The notes under the pieces are model-generated. The model searched no databases, had not been told where the DNA came from, and saw nothing but the letters and a program-made list of their open reading frames with translations. A stretch of DNA of 63,982 nucleotides from Fibrobacter sp. (GTDB taxonomy: Bacteria; Fibrobacterota; Fibrobacteria; Fibrobacterales; Fibrobacteraceae): contig JAKSIG010000015.1 of assembly GCA_024398955.1 (NCBI GenBank), positions 1 through 63,982 on the forward strand, written 5' to 3'. The number at the start of each line of letters is the position of its first letter. The stretch's first letter is position 1. This document shows, in pieces, positions 26,718 to 35,980 of the stretch. Position numbers and translations under genes: made by a program.

Positions 26718-26859
26718 TAATATACCTAACTACCTAAACAAAAACAAGCGCAAAACAAATAAATAAACCTTACAGAATGCAACAAAGGGCGGAACTGTAC
26801 TATCTGTGTCTTTGGGAAAGGTGCGTATTGTGTGATTCATCACGAAGGGTGGACCGCGT

Positions 26860-28728
26860 TTAGGCTTCTTCATCCCTAAAGGGAGTGATAAACTCCTCGC
26901 AGTACTGGGCGACCTGTTCCCGAAGCTTGTTGCCACGTACTTTGCCCAAAAGAATTTCGATGTCTTCCAGCGGGGCGGACATAAAGGCTTCGGCGCTCTT
27001 GTACTTGCTGAGAACCTTGATGCGGGTCTCGTGGCCTACGCCGGGCTGCTTCAGCCATTCCACCTCAAGGTCCTTCTTGCGCTTGCTGCGCTGGTAGGTA
27101 ATGGCGAAGCGGTGGGCTTCGTCACGGGCGTTCTGCAATAACTTTAGGGCGGGGCTAGTGCGGTGCAGCACGATGCTCTTGCGCTCGTCGGGGAATACGA
27201 TTTCTTCTAGGCGCTTGGCGAGACCGATCAGCGGTAAATCCTGGTCGTGCCCAAGTTCCTTTAGAATCTGCATAGTGGCGTCTACCTGGCCTTTACCGCC
27301 ATCGCATACCCACAGGTCGGGCATGGGGGTGCCTTCGTCTTCGAGACGGCGGATGCGGCGGGTCATGACCTCGCGCATGCTGGCGAAGTCGTCTACGCCG
27401 GTAACGGTCTTGATGATGAACTTGCGGTAGTTGGCCTTGTCGGGCTTGCCGTTCTTGAAGGCTACGAGACTTGCCACGGTGTTGGTTCCGCTTAAGTGAG
27501 AAATATCCACGCACTCGATGCGGAAGGGCGTCTTTTTTAACCCAAGGACTTTCTGCAGTTCAAAAACGCTCTGGTCGATCTCGCTGTACTTCTGGACTTC
27601 GGCCCGCATTTCCACAAGGATCATGTCGGCGTTGGCGCCCGCCAGTTTCAAGAATCCAAGCTTTTCGCCACGCTGCGGGTTGTTGAAGTAAACTTTGTGT
27701 TTGGCCTGCTGTGTTAACGTATCCTGCAAAAGGTTGGCGTCTTCTGGCAGCGGGATGTCGGTGGCGATTTCTCCGGGAATGAATTCTGCCTCGGCATACC
27801 AGGTTAATATCATCTGGCGGAAAATTTCGGTTTCGTCGTCTTCCAGTTCACATTTTAGGCGGTAATGGCGGCGGCCTGTGAGAACGCCTGCGCGGTATTC
27901 CAGGATTACGGCGGCGGCCAGGCTCCCGTTGCGACGTAGTGTTACAATGTCCAGGGACAGGTTGGGGTCCGAGGTGTCTGTCTTGGCGTGAATGCCTGTA
28001 GATTGCAAAGCCTGGATTGCATCGCGTTTTTTTGCGGCGGTTTCAAAGTCCAGGTTGGCGGCAGCCTCTTCCATTTCCTTTTGCCAGATTTCCTGAAGGT
28101 CGTCTCGCTTGCCTTCTAGAAGCAACCTTGCCTGCATTACGTCCTTGTAGTACTCTTCTCTTGTTACAAGGTTTGCGCATGGGGCCTTGCAGCGCCCGAT
28201 ATGATGGTTCAGGCAGGGACGCTGGGGCGAACGAGCCGGCAGTTCCATGGTACATTCGCGAATCTTGAAAAGCCTGGCGCAGATGTCTTTTAGCTTGTCT
28301 ACATAGCGGGAGCTCATGTAGGGGCCGTAGTACTGATTGCTGTCTTTTTTGACACTGCGGGTTAAGAACAGGCGAGGAAAGGGCTCGCGTACGCTGAATG
28401 CCAGGTAGGGGAAGTGCTTGTCGTCTTTTAGCAGCACGTTGTATTTAGGCGTGTGCTTGCGAATCAGGTTTGCTTCAAGGATTAATGCCTCGGCCTCGGT
28501 TTCTGTAATGATCCATTCGATATCCCGGATGTAGGGGAGCATCAGGGTGGCTGCTCTGTGGCCCTGGTGGTCGCTACCGTCGAAGTAGCTGCGAACACGG
28601 TTCTTTAGGACCTTGGCTTTACCGATGTAAATGATCTTGCCGTTGGCGTTCTTCATGATGTAGACGCCAGGGCGGTCGGGCAGTTCGTCAAGCCTGCGCT
28701 GAATGTGCTCATTTACAGAAATCATCAA
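26860..28728 (-). CDS. uvrC: Excinuclease ABC subunit C
   Basis: The incision subunit of UvrABC nucleotide excision repair. It shows the N-terminal GIY-YIG nuclease domain (DRPGVYIMKNANGKIIYIGK, KNRVRSYF), a cysteine cluster (CLNHHIGRCKAPC), a UVR motif region near residue 200, the RNase H-like second nuclease (CVDISHLSGT, VCDGGKGQV) and a helix-hairpin-helix end (PGVGHETRIKVL). The 622-residue length is normal. Confidence 0.97.
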   Translation of the reverse strand: MMISVNEHIQRRLDELPDRPGVYIMKNANGKIIYIGKAKVLKNRVRSYFDGSDHQGHRAATLMLPYIRDIEWIITETEAEALILEANLIRKHTPKYNVLLKDDKHFPYLAFSVREPFPRLFLTRSVKKDSNQYYGPYMSSRYVDKLKDICARLFKIRECTMELPARSPQRPCLNHHIGRCKAPCANLVTREEYYKDVMQARLLLEGKRDDLQEIWQKEMEEAAANLDFETAAKKRDAIQALQSTGIHAKTDTSDPNLSLDIVTLRRNGSLAAAVILEYRAGVLTGRRHYRLKCELEDDETEIFRQMILTWYAEAEFIPGEIATDIPLPEDANLLQDTLTQQAKHKVYFNNPQRGEKLGFLKLAGANADMILVEMRAEVQKYSEIDQSVFELQKVLGLKKTPFRIECVDISHLSGTNTVASLVAFKNGKPDKANYRKFIIKTVTGVDDFASMREVMTRRIRRLEDEGTPMPDLWVCDGGKGQVDATMQILKELGHDQDLPLIGLAKRLEEIVFPDERKSIVLHRTSPALKLLQNARDEAHRFAITYQRSKRKKDLEVEWLKQPGVGHETRIKVLSKYKSAEAFMSAPLEDIEILLGKVRGNKLREQVAQYCEEFITPFRDEEA

Positions 28729-28857
28729 GTCTCAAGATAGTAAATGACTGGGGTGCAAAAAAGCGGATCAATTGTGATTTGCTCGTTGTTCATTGTTCAT
28801 TTTTATATTATTTTATGGTTAGAAAGATTTCAAAGATTTTCAACTTATGGAGCAAAG

Positions 28858-29691
28858 ATGAATTTTGAAAATATGAATGCGCTTTCCCAGAAGGTCGAAG
28901 GAGTTCTGGGAACCGTTCGCACCCTCAAGCAGGAAAATGCAAAGGTCCGCAAGGAACTGGAAGCCACTCAGGCTCAGCTTCAGGACAAGTCTATTCTTTT
29001 GGATACTGCCAACGCAAATCTGGCTTCTCTGAATTCCAGCCTTAATGATGCCAACATGAGGCTCGCTTCTGTTGGTGCTAGCCTAACCGATGCCAAGGCC
29101 GCTCTCGAAGCCCGCGCCAACCAGGTGAACGCTCAGGAAGAAGCTCTTAACGAAAAGTTGGTGACCATTGCAAACTTGACTAGCCAGGCAAACGAAAAGG
29201 ATGCCGCCATTGCCTCTCTGAATGGCCAGCTGAACGAAAAGATGGAACAGCTGAGTGCCCTGAACGCCCTGGTTTCCGAAAAGGATTCTACCATCGCCAA
29301 GCTTATGGATCAGCTCCAGGCCCAGGCCGACGAAATCGCCGAAGCCCAGGAAAAGTTCAACCAGCTGGTAGCAACCATCGAAAGCGAACTTGGAACTGAC
29401 TTGACTATCGAGGAACCTGCTGCCGAAATTGCAGAAGAATCTCAGGATGTTGCCGCAGAAGCTGCAGAAGAACCTGTTGCAGAAGAGGCTGTTGCCGAAG
29501 AACCTGTCGAAGAAATTGCCGAGGACGTGGCCCAGGCTCCTGCAGAAGACGATCTCCCGACAATCGAAGTCCATGGCGCTAACGAAAAGGATGATTCCAA
29601 GAGTCATGCGAGCGGGGAGGGCTCGCAGACAAGTTTTTTTAGATTAAATTGGCTGATGGATGAAGATCCGTTCGGCGTAGGAATGAAGTAA
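28858..29691 (+). CDS. Coiled-coil protein with acidic tail, upstream of ZapA
   Basis: A 277-residue cytosolic protein. ATG 28858 follows TGGAGCAAAG; the open frame upstream is not coding in character. Residues 5-180 are an almost continuous coiled coil with repeating LxxLNxxLxx text. Residues 185-250 are a highly acidic Ala/Glu/Val repeat, and a short C-terminal segment ends FRLNWLMDEDPFGVGMK. It lies 1 bp before a zapA-like gene, so it is probably a ZapB-like or other divisome-associated coiled coil. That role is inferred from the neighbour. Confidence 0.75.
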   Translation: MNFENMNALSQKVEGVLGTVRTLKQENAKVRKELEATQAQLQDKSILLDTANANLASLNSSLNDANMRLASVGASLTDAKAALEARANQVNAQEEALNEKLVTIANLTSQANEKDAAIASLNGQLNEKMEQLSALNALVSEKDSTIAKLMDQLQAQADEIAEAQEKFNQLVATIESELGTDLTIEEPAAEIAEESQDVAAEAAEEPVAEEAVAEEPVEEIAEDVAQAPAEDDLPTIEVHGANEKDDSKSHASGEGSQTSFFRLNWLMDEDPFGVGMK

Positions 29692-29692
29692 A

Positions 29693-30013
29693 ATGGCAGA
29701 AATCGCACCTCTCAGATCAGTAAGCGTTACCGTAGCTCAGGAACAGATCCAGATCCGTACTGATCTGCCTGATTCGGAACTTAAGGAAATTGGCGACTTT
29801 ATCGACCAGCGTTTCGAGCGTTCGTCTAAGTTCCAGTTGGATAACCGTAAGCGTCTGGCTTTGCTTACGGTGGAATTGACTTCTGAAATCTTTGAGTTGC
29901 GTAAGCAGCTGCGACGTGCCAAGGCTTACTACGACCAGATGGAAAAGGACTTGAACAGTCTGAACCTGCTACTGGACGAAGGCCTGGAACGTGCGAAGAG
30001 CGAAGAACTGTAA
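29693..30013 (+). CDS. zapA: ZapA-like cell division protein
   Basis: A 106-residue protein with the ZapA layout: a small beta-alpha globular head (SVSVTVAQEQIQIRTDLP, ELKEIGDFIDQRF) followed by a C-terminal coiled coil. The middle segment RKRLALLTVELTSEIFELRKQL corresponds to the long helix of ZapA, which bundles FtsZ filaments. It is translationally adjacent to the coiled-coil gene and followed by a strong terminator. Confidence 0.83.
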   Translation: MAEIAPLRSVSVTVAQEQIQIRTDLPDSELKEIGDFIDQRFERSSKFQLDNRKRLALLTVELTSEIFELRKQLRRAKAYYDQMEKDLNSLNLLLDEGLERAKSEEL

Positions 30014-30038
30014 TTCTACGGGAATTCCAGAAAATTAA

Positions 30039-30074
30039 AAACACGACTCCGAAAAACGGAGCCGTGTTTTTTTT
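30039..30074 (+). terminator. Intrinsic terminator after zapA
   Basis: ACACGACTCCG pairs with CGGAGCCGTGT (one mismatch) around an A5 loop, followed by a T8 run at 30067-30074. Confidence 0.92.
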
Positions 30075-30108
30075 AGTTGCGGAATACTTTAGGATGGTCC
30101 TTCTGGAA

Positions 30109-30468
30109 TCAGGACTTGCTTGCGCTGTATTCGTTCAGGGCGTTAACTACCTTTTCGTGTGCTGCCTTGACAATGGTGTACAGTTCCATGTTTGCGGTTT
30201 CTGTCTGGGGTCGGAGCTGTTCTGTCAGGTTGGTGGCGGCCAACTGCAATTCGGTAAAAGCCAGATTTGCGGCGACGCCCTTAAGGGTGTGTGCGGCACG
30301 GAAGCTGTCGGCAATGTTTTCTGCGTCGACTGCGGCCTGCAGGTTGATGAAGCTGTCGTCCTTCAGATACATCAGGGCGAATTTTTCGATGAAAGAATCC
30401 TTCATTAGGCGGCCTTGAGCTTCTGCAAAATTACCATTGATCTTAAGGTACAATTCTTGGAGGGTCAT
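30109..30468 (-). CDS. Hpt-domain phosphotransfer protein
   Basis: A 119-residue helical protein with the Hpt motif AAHTLKGVAANLAF, whose histidine accepts phosphate in multistep phosphorelays. The start ATG overlaps the stop of the upstream response regulator gene as TAATG, so the two are translationally coupled. No histidine kinase is encoded nearby, so the phosphate donor is elsewhere. The partner receiver is probably the REC domain of the adjacent EAL protein. Confidence 0.88.
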   Translation of the reverse strand: MTLQELYLKINGNFAEAQGRLMKDSFIEKFALMYLKDDSFINLQAAVDAENIADSFRAAHTLKGVAANLAFTELQLAATNLTEQLRPQTETANMELYTIVKAAHEKVVNALNEYSASKS

Positions 30469-32123
30469 TAGATTTTTCCTTCTTCCTTGCACTTGGCCAG
30501 GAACTGTTTAAATTCTTCTTCGGGCAGGGGCTTGCTAAAGTAATAGCCTTGGATGTAGTCGCAGGCGTCTTCGCGGAGAATGTTTACCTGAGTCTCGGTT
30601 TCGGCGCCTTCGGCCACCACCTTCATTCCCAGGAGGTGGCACATGTCGATAATCATCTTGATAATGTGCTTTACATCGGGGTTCTTTTCTAGCTGGCGAA
30701 CAAAGCTCATGTCGATCTTGAGGATGTCGAACTTGTAGTTCATGAGCATGCCCAGGGAGGAGTATCCACTGCCGAAGTCGTCCATCAGAAGCCAGGCGCC
30801 CTGTTCTCGCAGGGCCTTTAGAACATCTCCGCGGTTTTCCTTGAGGGCGGCGAAGGAAGATTCCGTAATTTCGTAGCGTACGGATCCCGGCGTGGTGATG
30901 CGCTGTGCTACGTTGTCAAGAATATTCTGGATCATGTCCTGGTCGTAGAAATCCATCCAGGATAGGTTTATGGAAACGGGAACGGTGACGAGTCCCTGTT
31001 CCTTCCAAAGTTGCATGACCTGGTTTACCTTCTTGTCTACAAACAAATCCAGCTTTGATATAAAGCCATCTTTTTCAAGGGCCGGAATGAACAAGTCGGG
31101 GCGAACAAATCCGCGCTCCGGATGGATCCAGCGGATTAAAGCCTCTGCGGAAGCAATTTTCCCTGTGGCGGTTTCCATGACGGGTTGATAGTAGACCTTG
31201 AATTCCTCATTGGCCATGCTGGTTTCGAACTCGGAGGTGACAGCCGCCGCATTGATATAGTTTTGCGCCATGTTGTCATCGAAGATGGCGTAGGGCTTTA
31301 GGTATTCGTCGTCGATGTAGTTAAGGGAAAGCTTGGCGCGGTCTACGAAGTTGATAACGTCACTGTCGTTATCGATGTGGCAAATGCCTGTACGGAATCG
31401 GAACTGCATGCTGTGCCCGTTCCATTCCAGTGTCTGGTTGCTTTCCTGTATTAATTTGGCGACATCAATTTTTCTTTTTTCTACCAGGCATACAAAATGG
31501 TCTGCCTCGAATCTGGAAATAAAGATTGGCTCAAGTTCTGCGTGTACCATGCCATTGAAGGTTTGCCTTAGTACTGCGTCGCCTCCTTCTGTTCCTAGCA
31601 GAGAGTTGATGGCCTTGAAGTTCTTTAAGTCAAAGAACATGATGGCGAACTTGGTTCGGTCTTCGCATTTTTGCAGGAAGTTGTTTGCCATCTGCAAAAA
31701 GCCGAGGCGGTTGTATGCCCCCGTAAGCAGGTCGCGGTAGGCGTACTCGCGGCTAGAAATGACATTCGTTACGCGGCGCAATACAATTTGCGGATTGTAG
31801 GGCTTGGCAAAAAAGTCTGCTGCGCCCAGATCGTAGGCCTTGGAAAGCGCTTCGTCGGTAGAGTCTCCAGAAATGATGATGACCGGCAGGTTATGGTGCC
31901 ATCCGCGATTCTTGAATTCCTGGAGAGCCTCATAGCCGCTCATGACAGGCATAACCAAATCCAGAAGAACCAAACGGAAAACGTGGTCTCCCTTTTCGAT
32001 GATCTCGATGGCTTCCTTGCCGTTGCCGGCCTCGACAATGTCGTATTCATCTTCAAGAATCAGCCGGAGCATTTCCCGGTTGATTTCTGAGTCATCTACA
32101 ATCAAAATTTGATTTTTTACCAT
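30468..32123 (-). CDS. Response regulator with REC, degenerate GGDEF and EAL domains
   Basis: A 551-residue protein. The receiver domain (1-125) has DD at 10-11, phospho-acceptor Asp55 in LVLLDLVMP and the conserved lysine in FFAKPYNP. The GGDEF-like domain (about 135-290) has lost its signature: SRFEADHFV replaces the GGDEF loop, so cyclase activity is unlikely. The EAL domain (about 300-545) keeps SAEALIRW, NLSW, ITESSF and DDFGSGYSSL, consistent with an active c-di-GMP phosphodiesterase. Phosphorylation through the coupled Hpt protein probably controls c-di-GMP breakdown. Confidence 0.93.
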   Translation of the reverse strand: MVKNQILIVDDSEINREMLRLILEDEYDIVEAGNGKEAIEIIEKGDHVFRLVLLDLVMPVMSGYEALQEFKNRGWHHNLPVIIISGDSTDEALSKAYDLGAADFFAKPYNPQIVLRRVTNVISSREYAYRDLLTGAYNRLGFLQMANNFLQKCEDRTKFAIMFFDLKNFKAINSLLGTEGGDAVLRQTFNGMVHAELEPIFISRFEADHFVCLVEKRKIDVAKLIQESNQTLEWNGHSMQFRFRTGICHIDNDSDVINFVDRAKLSLNYIDDEYLKPYAIFDDNMAQNYINAAAVTSEFETSMANEEFKVYYQPVMETATGKIASAEALIRWIHPERGFVRPDLFIPALEKDGFISKLDLFVDKKVNQVMQLWKEQGLVTVPVSINLSWMDFYDQDMIQNILDNVAQRITTPGSVRYEITESSFAALKENRGDVLKALREQGAWLLMDDFGSGYSSLGMLMNYKFDILKIDMSFVRQLEKNPDVKHIIKMIIDMCHLLGMKVVAEGAETETQVNILREDACDYIQGYYFSKPLPEEEFKQFLAKCKEEGKI

Positions 32124-32276
32124 TTTAAGCCCGTATTCCTCTTAAAATCTAAACAAAAATTGCTGTTTTTGTGAGAAATTTGTAATAAAAATCACTTTTT
32201 TGTTAAAAAACACAAATGAACCATCAAATTTTTAAATTTGGGTGACACTTTTGACTTCCAAAGGTGTTTAACTGGT

Positions 32277-32780
32277 ATGAATAGGCAAGAAATCACAGGC
32301 AAATTGGCTTTTTCGAAGCTTTACGAAAGCTATGCTCCGATGGTGTACCGTCGCTGTGTGGCCTTGCTTAAGGATGATGCCGAGGCCAGTGACATGATGC
32401 AGAACGTTTTTGTGCGTATTTATGAACGCAGGAACTCGCTGGATTTGACAAATCCCTCAAGTCTATTGTGGAACACGGCAACCAGGCTCTGCCTGAACCG
32501 CATTCGCGATAAGGCCCGCCGCGGTGTCAATGTGGATAGCGAGGATTTGCTTTTGCAGATCGCTTCTGTAGACGACGAGGCCGATGCCTATGAAGCCGGC
32601 AATATCCTTACAAGGATCTTTTCGAAGGAGCCTGAGTCGACCCGCACCATGGCGGTGCTCCACTTTGTGGATGGCATGACTCTCGAGGAAACTGCCGAAG
32701 CTGTAGGGCTTTCTGTAAGCGGCGTTCGCAAGCGCCTGCGTACGTTGCAATCCAAGGTAAAGAATTTGGAGGTCAAGTAA
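32277..32780 (+). CDS. ECF sigma-70 family factor
   Basis: A 167-residue factor with region 2 (FSKLYESYAPMVYRRC, AEASDMMQNVFVRIYE) and region 4 (MTLEETAEAVGLSVSGVRKR), and no long region 3. The start at ATG 32277 is preferred; the frame extends to TTG 32238, but AGGTG lies before 32277. It opens a long array of plus-strand genes and overlaps the next gene by one base. It probably directs transcription of the caspase, TonB-dependent receptor and TonB2-like genes downstream. Confidence 0.9.
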   Translation: MNRQEITGKLAFSKLYESYAPMVYRRCVALLKDDAEASDMMQNVFVRIYERRNSLDLTNPSSLLWNTATRLCLNRIRDKARRGVNVDSEDLLLQIASVDDEADAYEAGNILTRIFSKEPESTRTMAVLHFVDGMTLEETAEAVGLSVSGVRKRLRTLQSKVKNLEVK

Positions 32781-33577
32781 TGAGTGCAAACTTAAACGTT
32801 TCTGACTTCAAGTTGGAAAAGTATCTGACAGGCGACCTGCCTGCAGAAGAAATGAAGGAACTTCGCCTTCGTGAAAATACCGACGAAATTTTTCACGCAC
32901 GAGTGCAGGCCCTGCGTGAAGAGAATGCGAAAATTCTGGCTGCAAATCCCTTTAGCGGCCTAGAGGCAAGGATGAATGATTCCGCTGACGGTGAGGAACG
33001 CGGTGGCCGTATGTTGCCTCTATCCGTTTTGCTTCGTGTGGCTGCAGTCATGGTTGTTGCCCTGGGGATTTTTACAGCTGTTTTTGTATTCGACAGCGAA
33101 AGGAACTTGAATGTGAAGGTTGCCGAAGGGCAGGGTTCCGAAGTCGCCATGGTTATGGAATCTGCCGAAGGCTACGGCGAAACCCGCGTTAAGGGCATGG
33201 AAACCCGCCTGGAAGTGTGGAAGAAGACTGGCGATTCCGCCGTGCAGATGGTGAATCTGGGTAACGCCCGTGAAGGCGACGAACTGCAGCTGCGCTATTC
33301 CGTTCCCGAAAAATGCTATGGCCTGCTCTTTAGCATGGATGGCAATGGCGTGCTGACGGTACACATGGGGAACGGCTCCGGCTCTGTTGCTTTGGAATCC
33401 GGCAAGATGGTGACCTTGCCTTTTGCCTACAAGCTGGACAATGCTCCTCACTTCGAAAAGTTTTTCCTGCTGACTTCCAGGAAGACCTTTGCAATCGATG
33501 AAAATGATATTGACGCAATCTTGAAAGAGGAAGGTATCAAGGTTGTAGAATTTACGGTGTCTAAGGTTAGCGAGTAA
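32780..33577 (+). CDS. Anti-sigma-like membrane protein with DUF4384-like domain
   Basis: A 265-residue single-pass protein. The N-terminal 75 residues (LEKYLTGDLPAEEMKEL, then a charged helix) resemble the sigma-binding domain of anti-sigma factors but lack the zinc HxxxCxxC motif. A membrane helix spans about 80-105. The envelope part resembles DUF4384: LEVWKKTGDSAVQMVNLG, REGDELQLRYSVP, CYGLLFSMDGNGVLTVHMG. DUF4384 domains often accompany caspase-like proteins, which fits the next gene. The start overlaps the sigma gene (A of ATG shared). Confidence 0.75.
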   Translation: MSANLNVSDFKLEKYLTGDLPAEEMKELRLRENTDEIFHARVQALREENAKILAANPFSGLEARMNDSADGEERGGRMLPLSVLLRVAAVMVVALGIFTAVFVFDSERNLNVKVAEGQGSEVAMVMESAEGYGETRVKGMETRLEVWKKTGDSAVQMVNLGNAREGDELQLRYSVPEKCYGLLFSMDGNGVLTVHMGNGSGSVALESGKMVTLPFAYKLDNAPHFEKFFLLTSRKTFAIDENDIDAILKEEGIKVVEFTVSKVSE

Positions 33578-35922
33578 TGGGGGAGAATATGAGAAAGTTT
33601 ATTAATACATTGTTTGATAAGGTTGTCGGGGCTGGCCCCTATGAATCCATGGCGGGTTTGTGTCTGCTTTCGCTGGCCATGGTTTTGCTGGTGGCAACAC
33701 AGATCCATGCCGCCCCAACAGCAGGAACATCTGCATCCATTGATCGCTACGTCATTGCCATTAGTGCCAACAATGGCGGCAAGGGTCGCCCCATGTTGCG
33801 TTATGCGGAATCAGACGCCAAGTCCTTTGCGGGAGTGCTTAAGGATATGGGTGGCGTTGAACAGAAGAACGTCTACCTGATTCAGGAACCCAGCATTGAA
33901 TTCTTGAATGCACGCCTTGACAACCTGGACAAGATTCTAGCCAGTGCAAAAGGCAAGAGCGGTCGCGAAGAAGTGCTTGTCTATTACAGCGGACATGCGG
34001 ATGAACGCGGCCTGCATTTGGGTGAAGAAACCTACAGCTGGCAGGAGTTCCGTAAGCGTGTGGATGCCTTGAATGCCGACGTGAAGATTGCCGTAATCGA
34101 TGCCTGCGGTTCTGGAGCCATTACCCGCGCCAAGGGTGGCGTGGCGGTGCCTGCCTTTATGGTGGACCAGAGCAGTGACATGAAGGGCTATGCCTTTATT
34201 ACCAGCAGCACTCAGGACGAAGCTAGCCAGGAAAGCGATAAGCTGCGTGGCAGTTTTTTTACCCATTCCCTGGTTAGCGGACTTCGCGGTGCCGGCGACC
34301 TGAGTGGCGATGGAAAGGTGACTTTGTCTGAGGCATATCAGTTTGCCTTTAACGAAACTTTGCAGAAGACCGAAACGACAATGGGTGGCGCCCAGCATCC
34401 TAGCCGCGACATGAATCTGACTGGAACGGGCGACGTTGTGATGACGGACTTGCGCAGCACTAGCGCAGGCATGACTCTTGATGAGAATATTGAAGGTCGA
34501 ATTTTTATTCGTGATGCAAGCGATGAACTTGTTGCCGAACTTTATAAGAAGTCCGGTCGTTCAATGAGCCTTGGGCTTCCTGCCGGAAACTACAAGGTGC
34601 GTCTCGAAAAGAAGGCGGAACTGAAGGAAGTTTCTATTGCTCTGGCTGACGGCAAACAGCAAAAGATTGTAGATGGAGATTTCAAGAAGGTTGCCGCCGA
34701 AAAGACGATGGCTCGCGGTAATTCAGATGAAAAGTCTAGCGTAGAACTAGGTGGAAAGAGAAGTTGCGCCAATGGCGATACCGTCATGTGCTCCTTGGAT
34801 TCGTTGGATCACAATGCGACTTTCCGCACCACCTTCAATGCCGTCGATAAAGATGAACTTCCTCGCAAGGGCTTGCAGATTGGTGTCTTTTCTTCTATTG
34901 CGAATGATTACATGATTGGCGGTCAGTTGAGCTTATTTGTAAACGCTTCCAAGAAAGAAATGCATGGCATCCAGGTTGCAGGCATTGCCAACGTTAGCCG
35001 CGATCATATTGAGGGTGCTCAAATTTCCAGCATTGTGAACTATGCAGGAAGTTTTGATGGATTGCAATTGTCCCATATCAACATTGCGAAGGATAATTCC
35101 GAGGGTGTTCAGGTTTCTAGCTTTAATCTGGCTTTGGATTCGCTTAGCGTTGTGCAGGTGGGTGCCATCAACTACGCTGGTTACGTGCCTGTCCAGGTAG
35201 GCTCCATCAATGTGGCCGGAGCATCGGATGTTCAGGTATCGGCCATTAACGTCGCTGCTTCTGTGGAGAAAACCATGGTGGGAGCCATCAATGTGGCTAG
35301 CCACAACAACTCCGTGGATGTTGGCGTCATTAATGTGGCAGGTTCCTCGACGGGTCGCCAGATTGGCCTTATCAATGTATGCGGAAATTGCGAAAATACA
35401 CCTATTGGCCTTATCAACATTGTTGGCAACGGAGTGTGGAGCGCTTCGGGCATTTTTAATGAAATGGGCGGCACCGGTGTCAAGCTGGACTTGGGTACAG
35501 CCTACTTCTACACCAGCTTTGAAACTTCCCGTAACTTCGAGGACGGCCATTTGCTCAAGAGTTATGACGATGTCTGGGAAGATGGTATTGGCGTAGGAAC
35601 CCACTTTGGCATGTATGGTCATCACTTTGCCCTGGAATATATGTTCCTGAATGTTTCTGATGAGTATAAGGGTCGCTATGGCGGAAGTGATGAAGATGAC
35701 AAGTTTGCTTTCCATCACCGCATTCGCCTGGGTGCAACATCAAAGCTGTTGCCGGGAGTTGGCCTTACTGGAGGCTTGTCCTTGAATTTAACCTCAAAGG
35801 GCTATGCTTCCGAGAATCCCTTGAAGCCCCTGGGAGAATATCATGACGACTTCGGTTCTAAAAGGCACGAAGCTCGTTTCTGGCCAGGTTTTTACGCAGG
35901 ACTTACCCTGGGACGTTTCTAG
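33577..35922 (+). CDS. Exported caspase-like protease with surface repeats and C-terminal barrel-like region
   Basis: A 781-residue exported protein. A basic start and hydrophobic segment end near QIHAAP (residues 5-46). Residues about 55-290 form a C14 caspase-like domain with the catalytic dyad His140 (VYYSGHAD) and Cys177 (VIDACGSG). After a linker, residues about 430-620 are repeats of about 20 residues with G-Q-V-x-x-I-N-V-A text (VQVGAINYAG, VQVGSINVAG, VGVINVAG). The last 150 residues alternate aromatic and polar strands and end in GRF, like an outer membrane barrel. It starts on the TAATG overlap with the anti-sigma gene. It could be a surface protease activated with the receptor system; substrate unknown. 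Confidence 0.85.
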   Translation: MGENMRKFINTLFDKVVGAGPYESMAGLCLLSLAMVLLVATQIHAAPTAGTSASIDRYVIAISANNGGKGRPMLRYAESDAKSFAGVLKDMGGVEQKNVYLIQEPSIEFLNARLDNLDKILASAKGKSGREEVLVYYSGHADERGLHLGEETYSWQEFRKRVDALNADVKIAVIDACGSGAITRAKGGVAVPAFMVDQSSDMKGYAFITSSTQDEASQESDKLRGSFFTHSLVSGLRGAGDLSGDGKVTLSEAYQFAFNETLQKTETTMGGAQHPSRDMNLTGTGDVVMTDLRSTSAGMTLDENIEGRIFIRDASDELVAELYKKSGRSMSLGLPAGNYKVRLEKKAELKEVSIALADGKQQKIVDGDFKKVAAEKTMARGNSDEKSSVELGGKRSCANGDTVMCSLDSLDHNATFRTTFNAVDKDELPRKGLQIGVFSSIANDYMIGGQLSLFVNASKKEMHGIQVAGIANVSRDHIEGAQISSIVNYAGSFDGLQLSHINIAKDNSEGVQVSSFNLALDSLSVVQVGAINYAGYVPVQVGSINVAGASDVQVSAINVAASVEKTMVGAINVASHNNSVDVGVINVAGSSTGRQIGLINVCGNCENTPIGLINIVGNGVWSASGIFNEMGGTGVKLDLGTAYFYTSFETSRNFEDGHLLKSYDDVWEDGIGVGTHFGMYGHHFALEYMFLNVSDEYKGRYGGSDEDDKFAFHHRIRLGATSKLLPGVGLTGGLSLNLTSKGYASENPLKPLGEYHDDFGSKRHEARFWPGFYAGLTLGRF

Positions 35923-35980
35923 AGTTTTTGTGAGTGGGTTTAAGGGCTGTAAAATTCTAAATTTATACTAAAGAAGAGAA

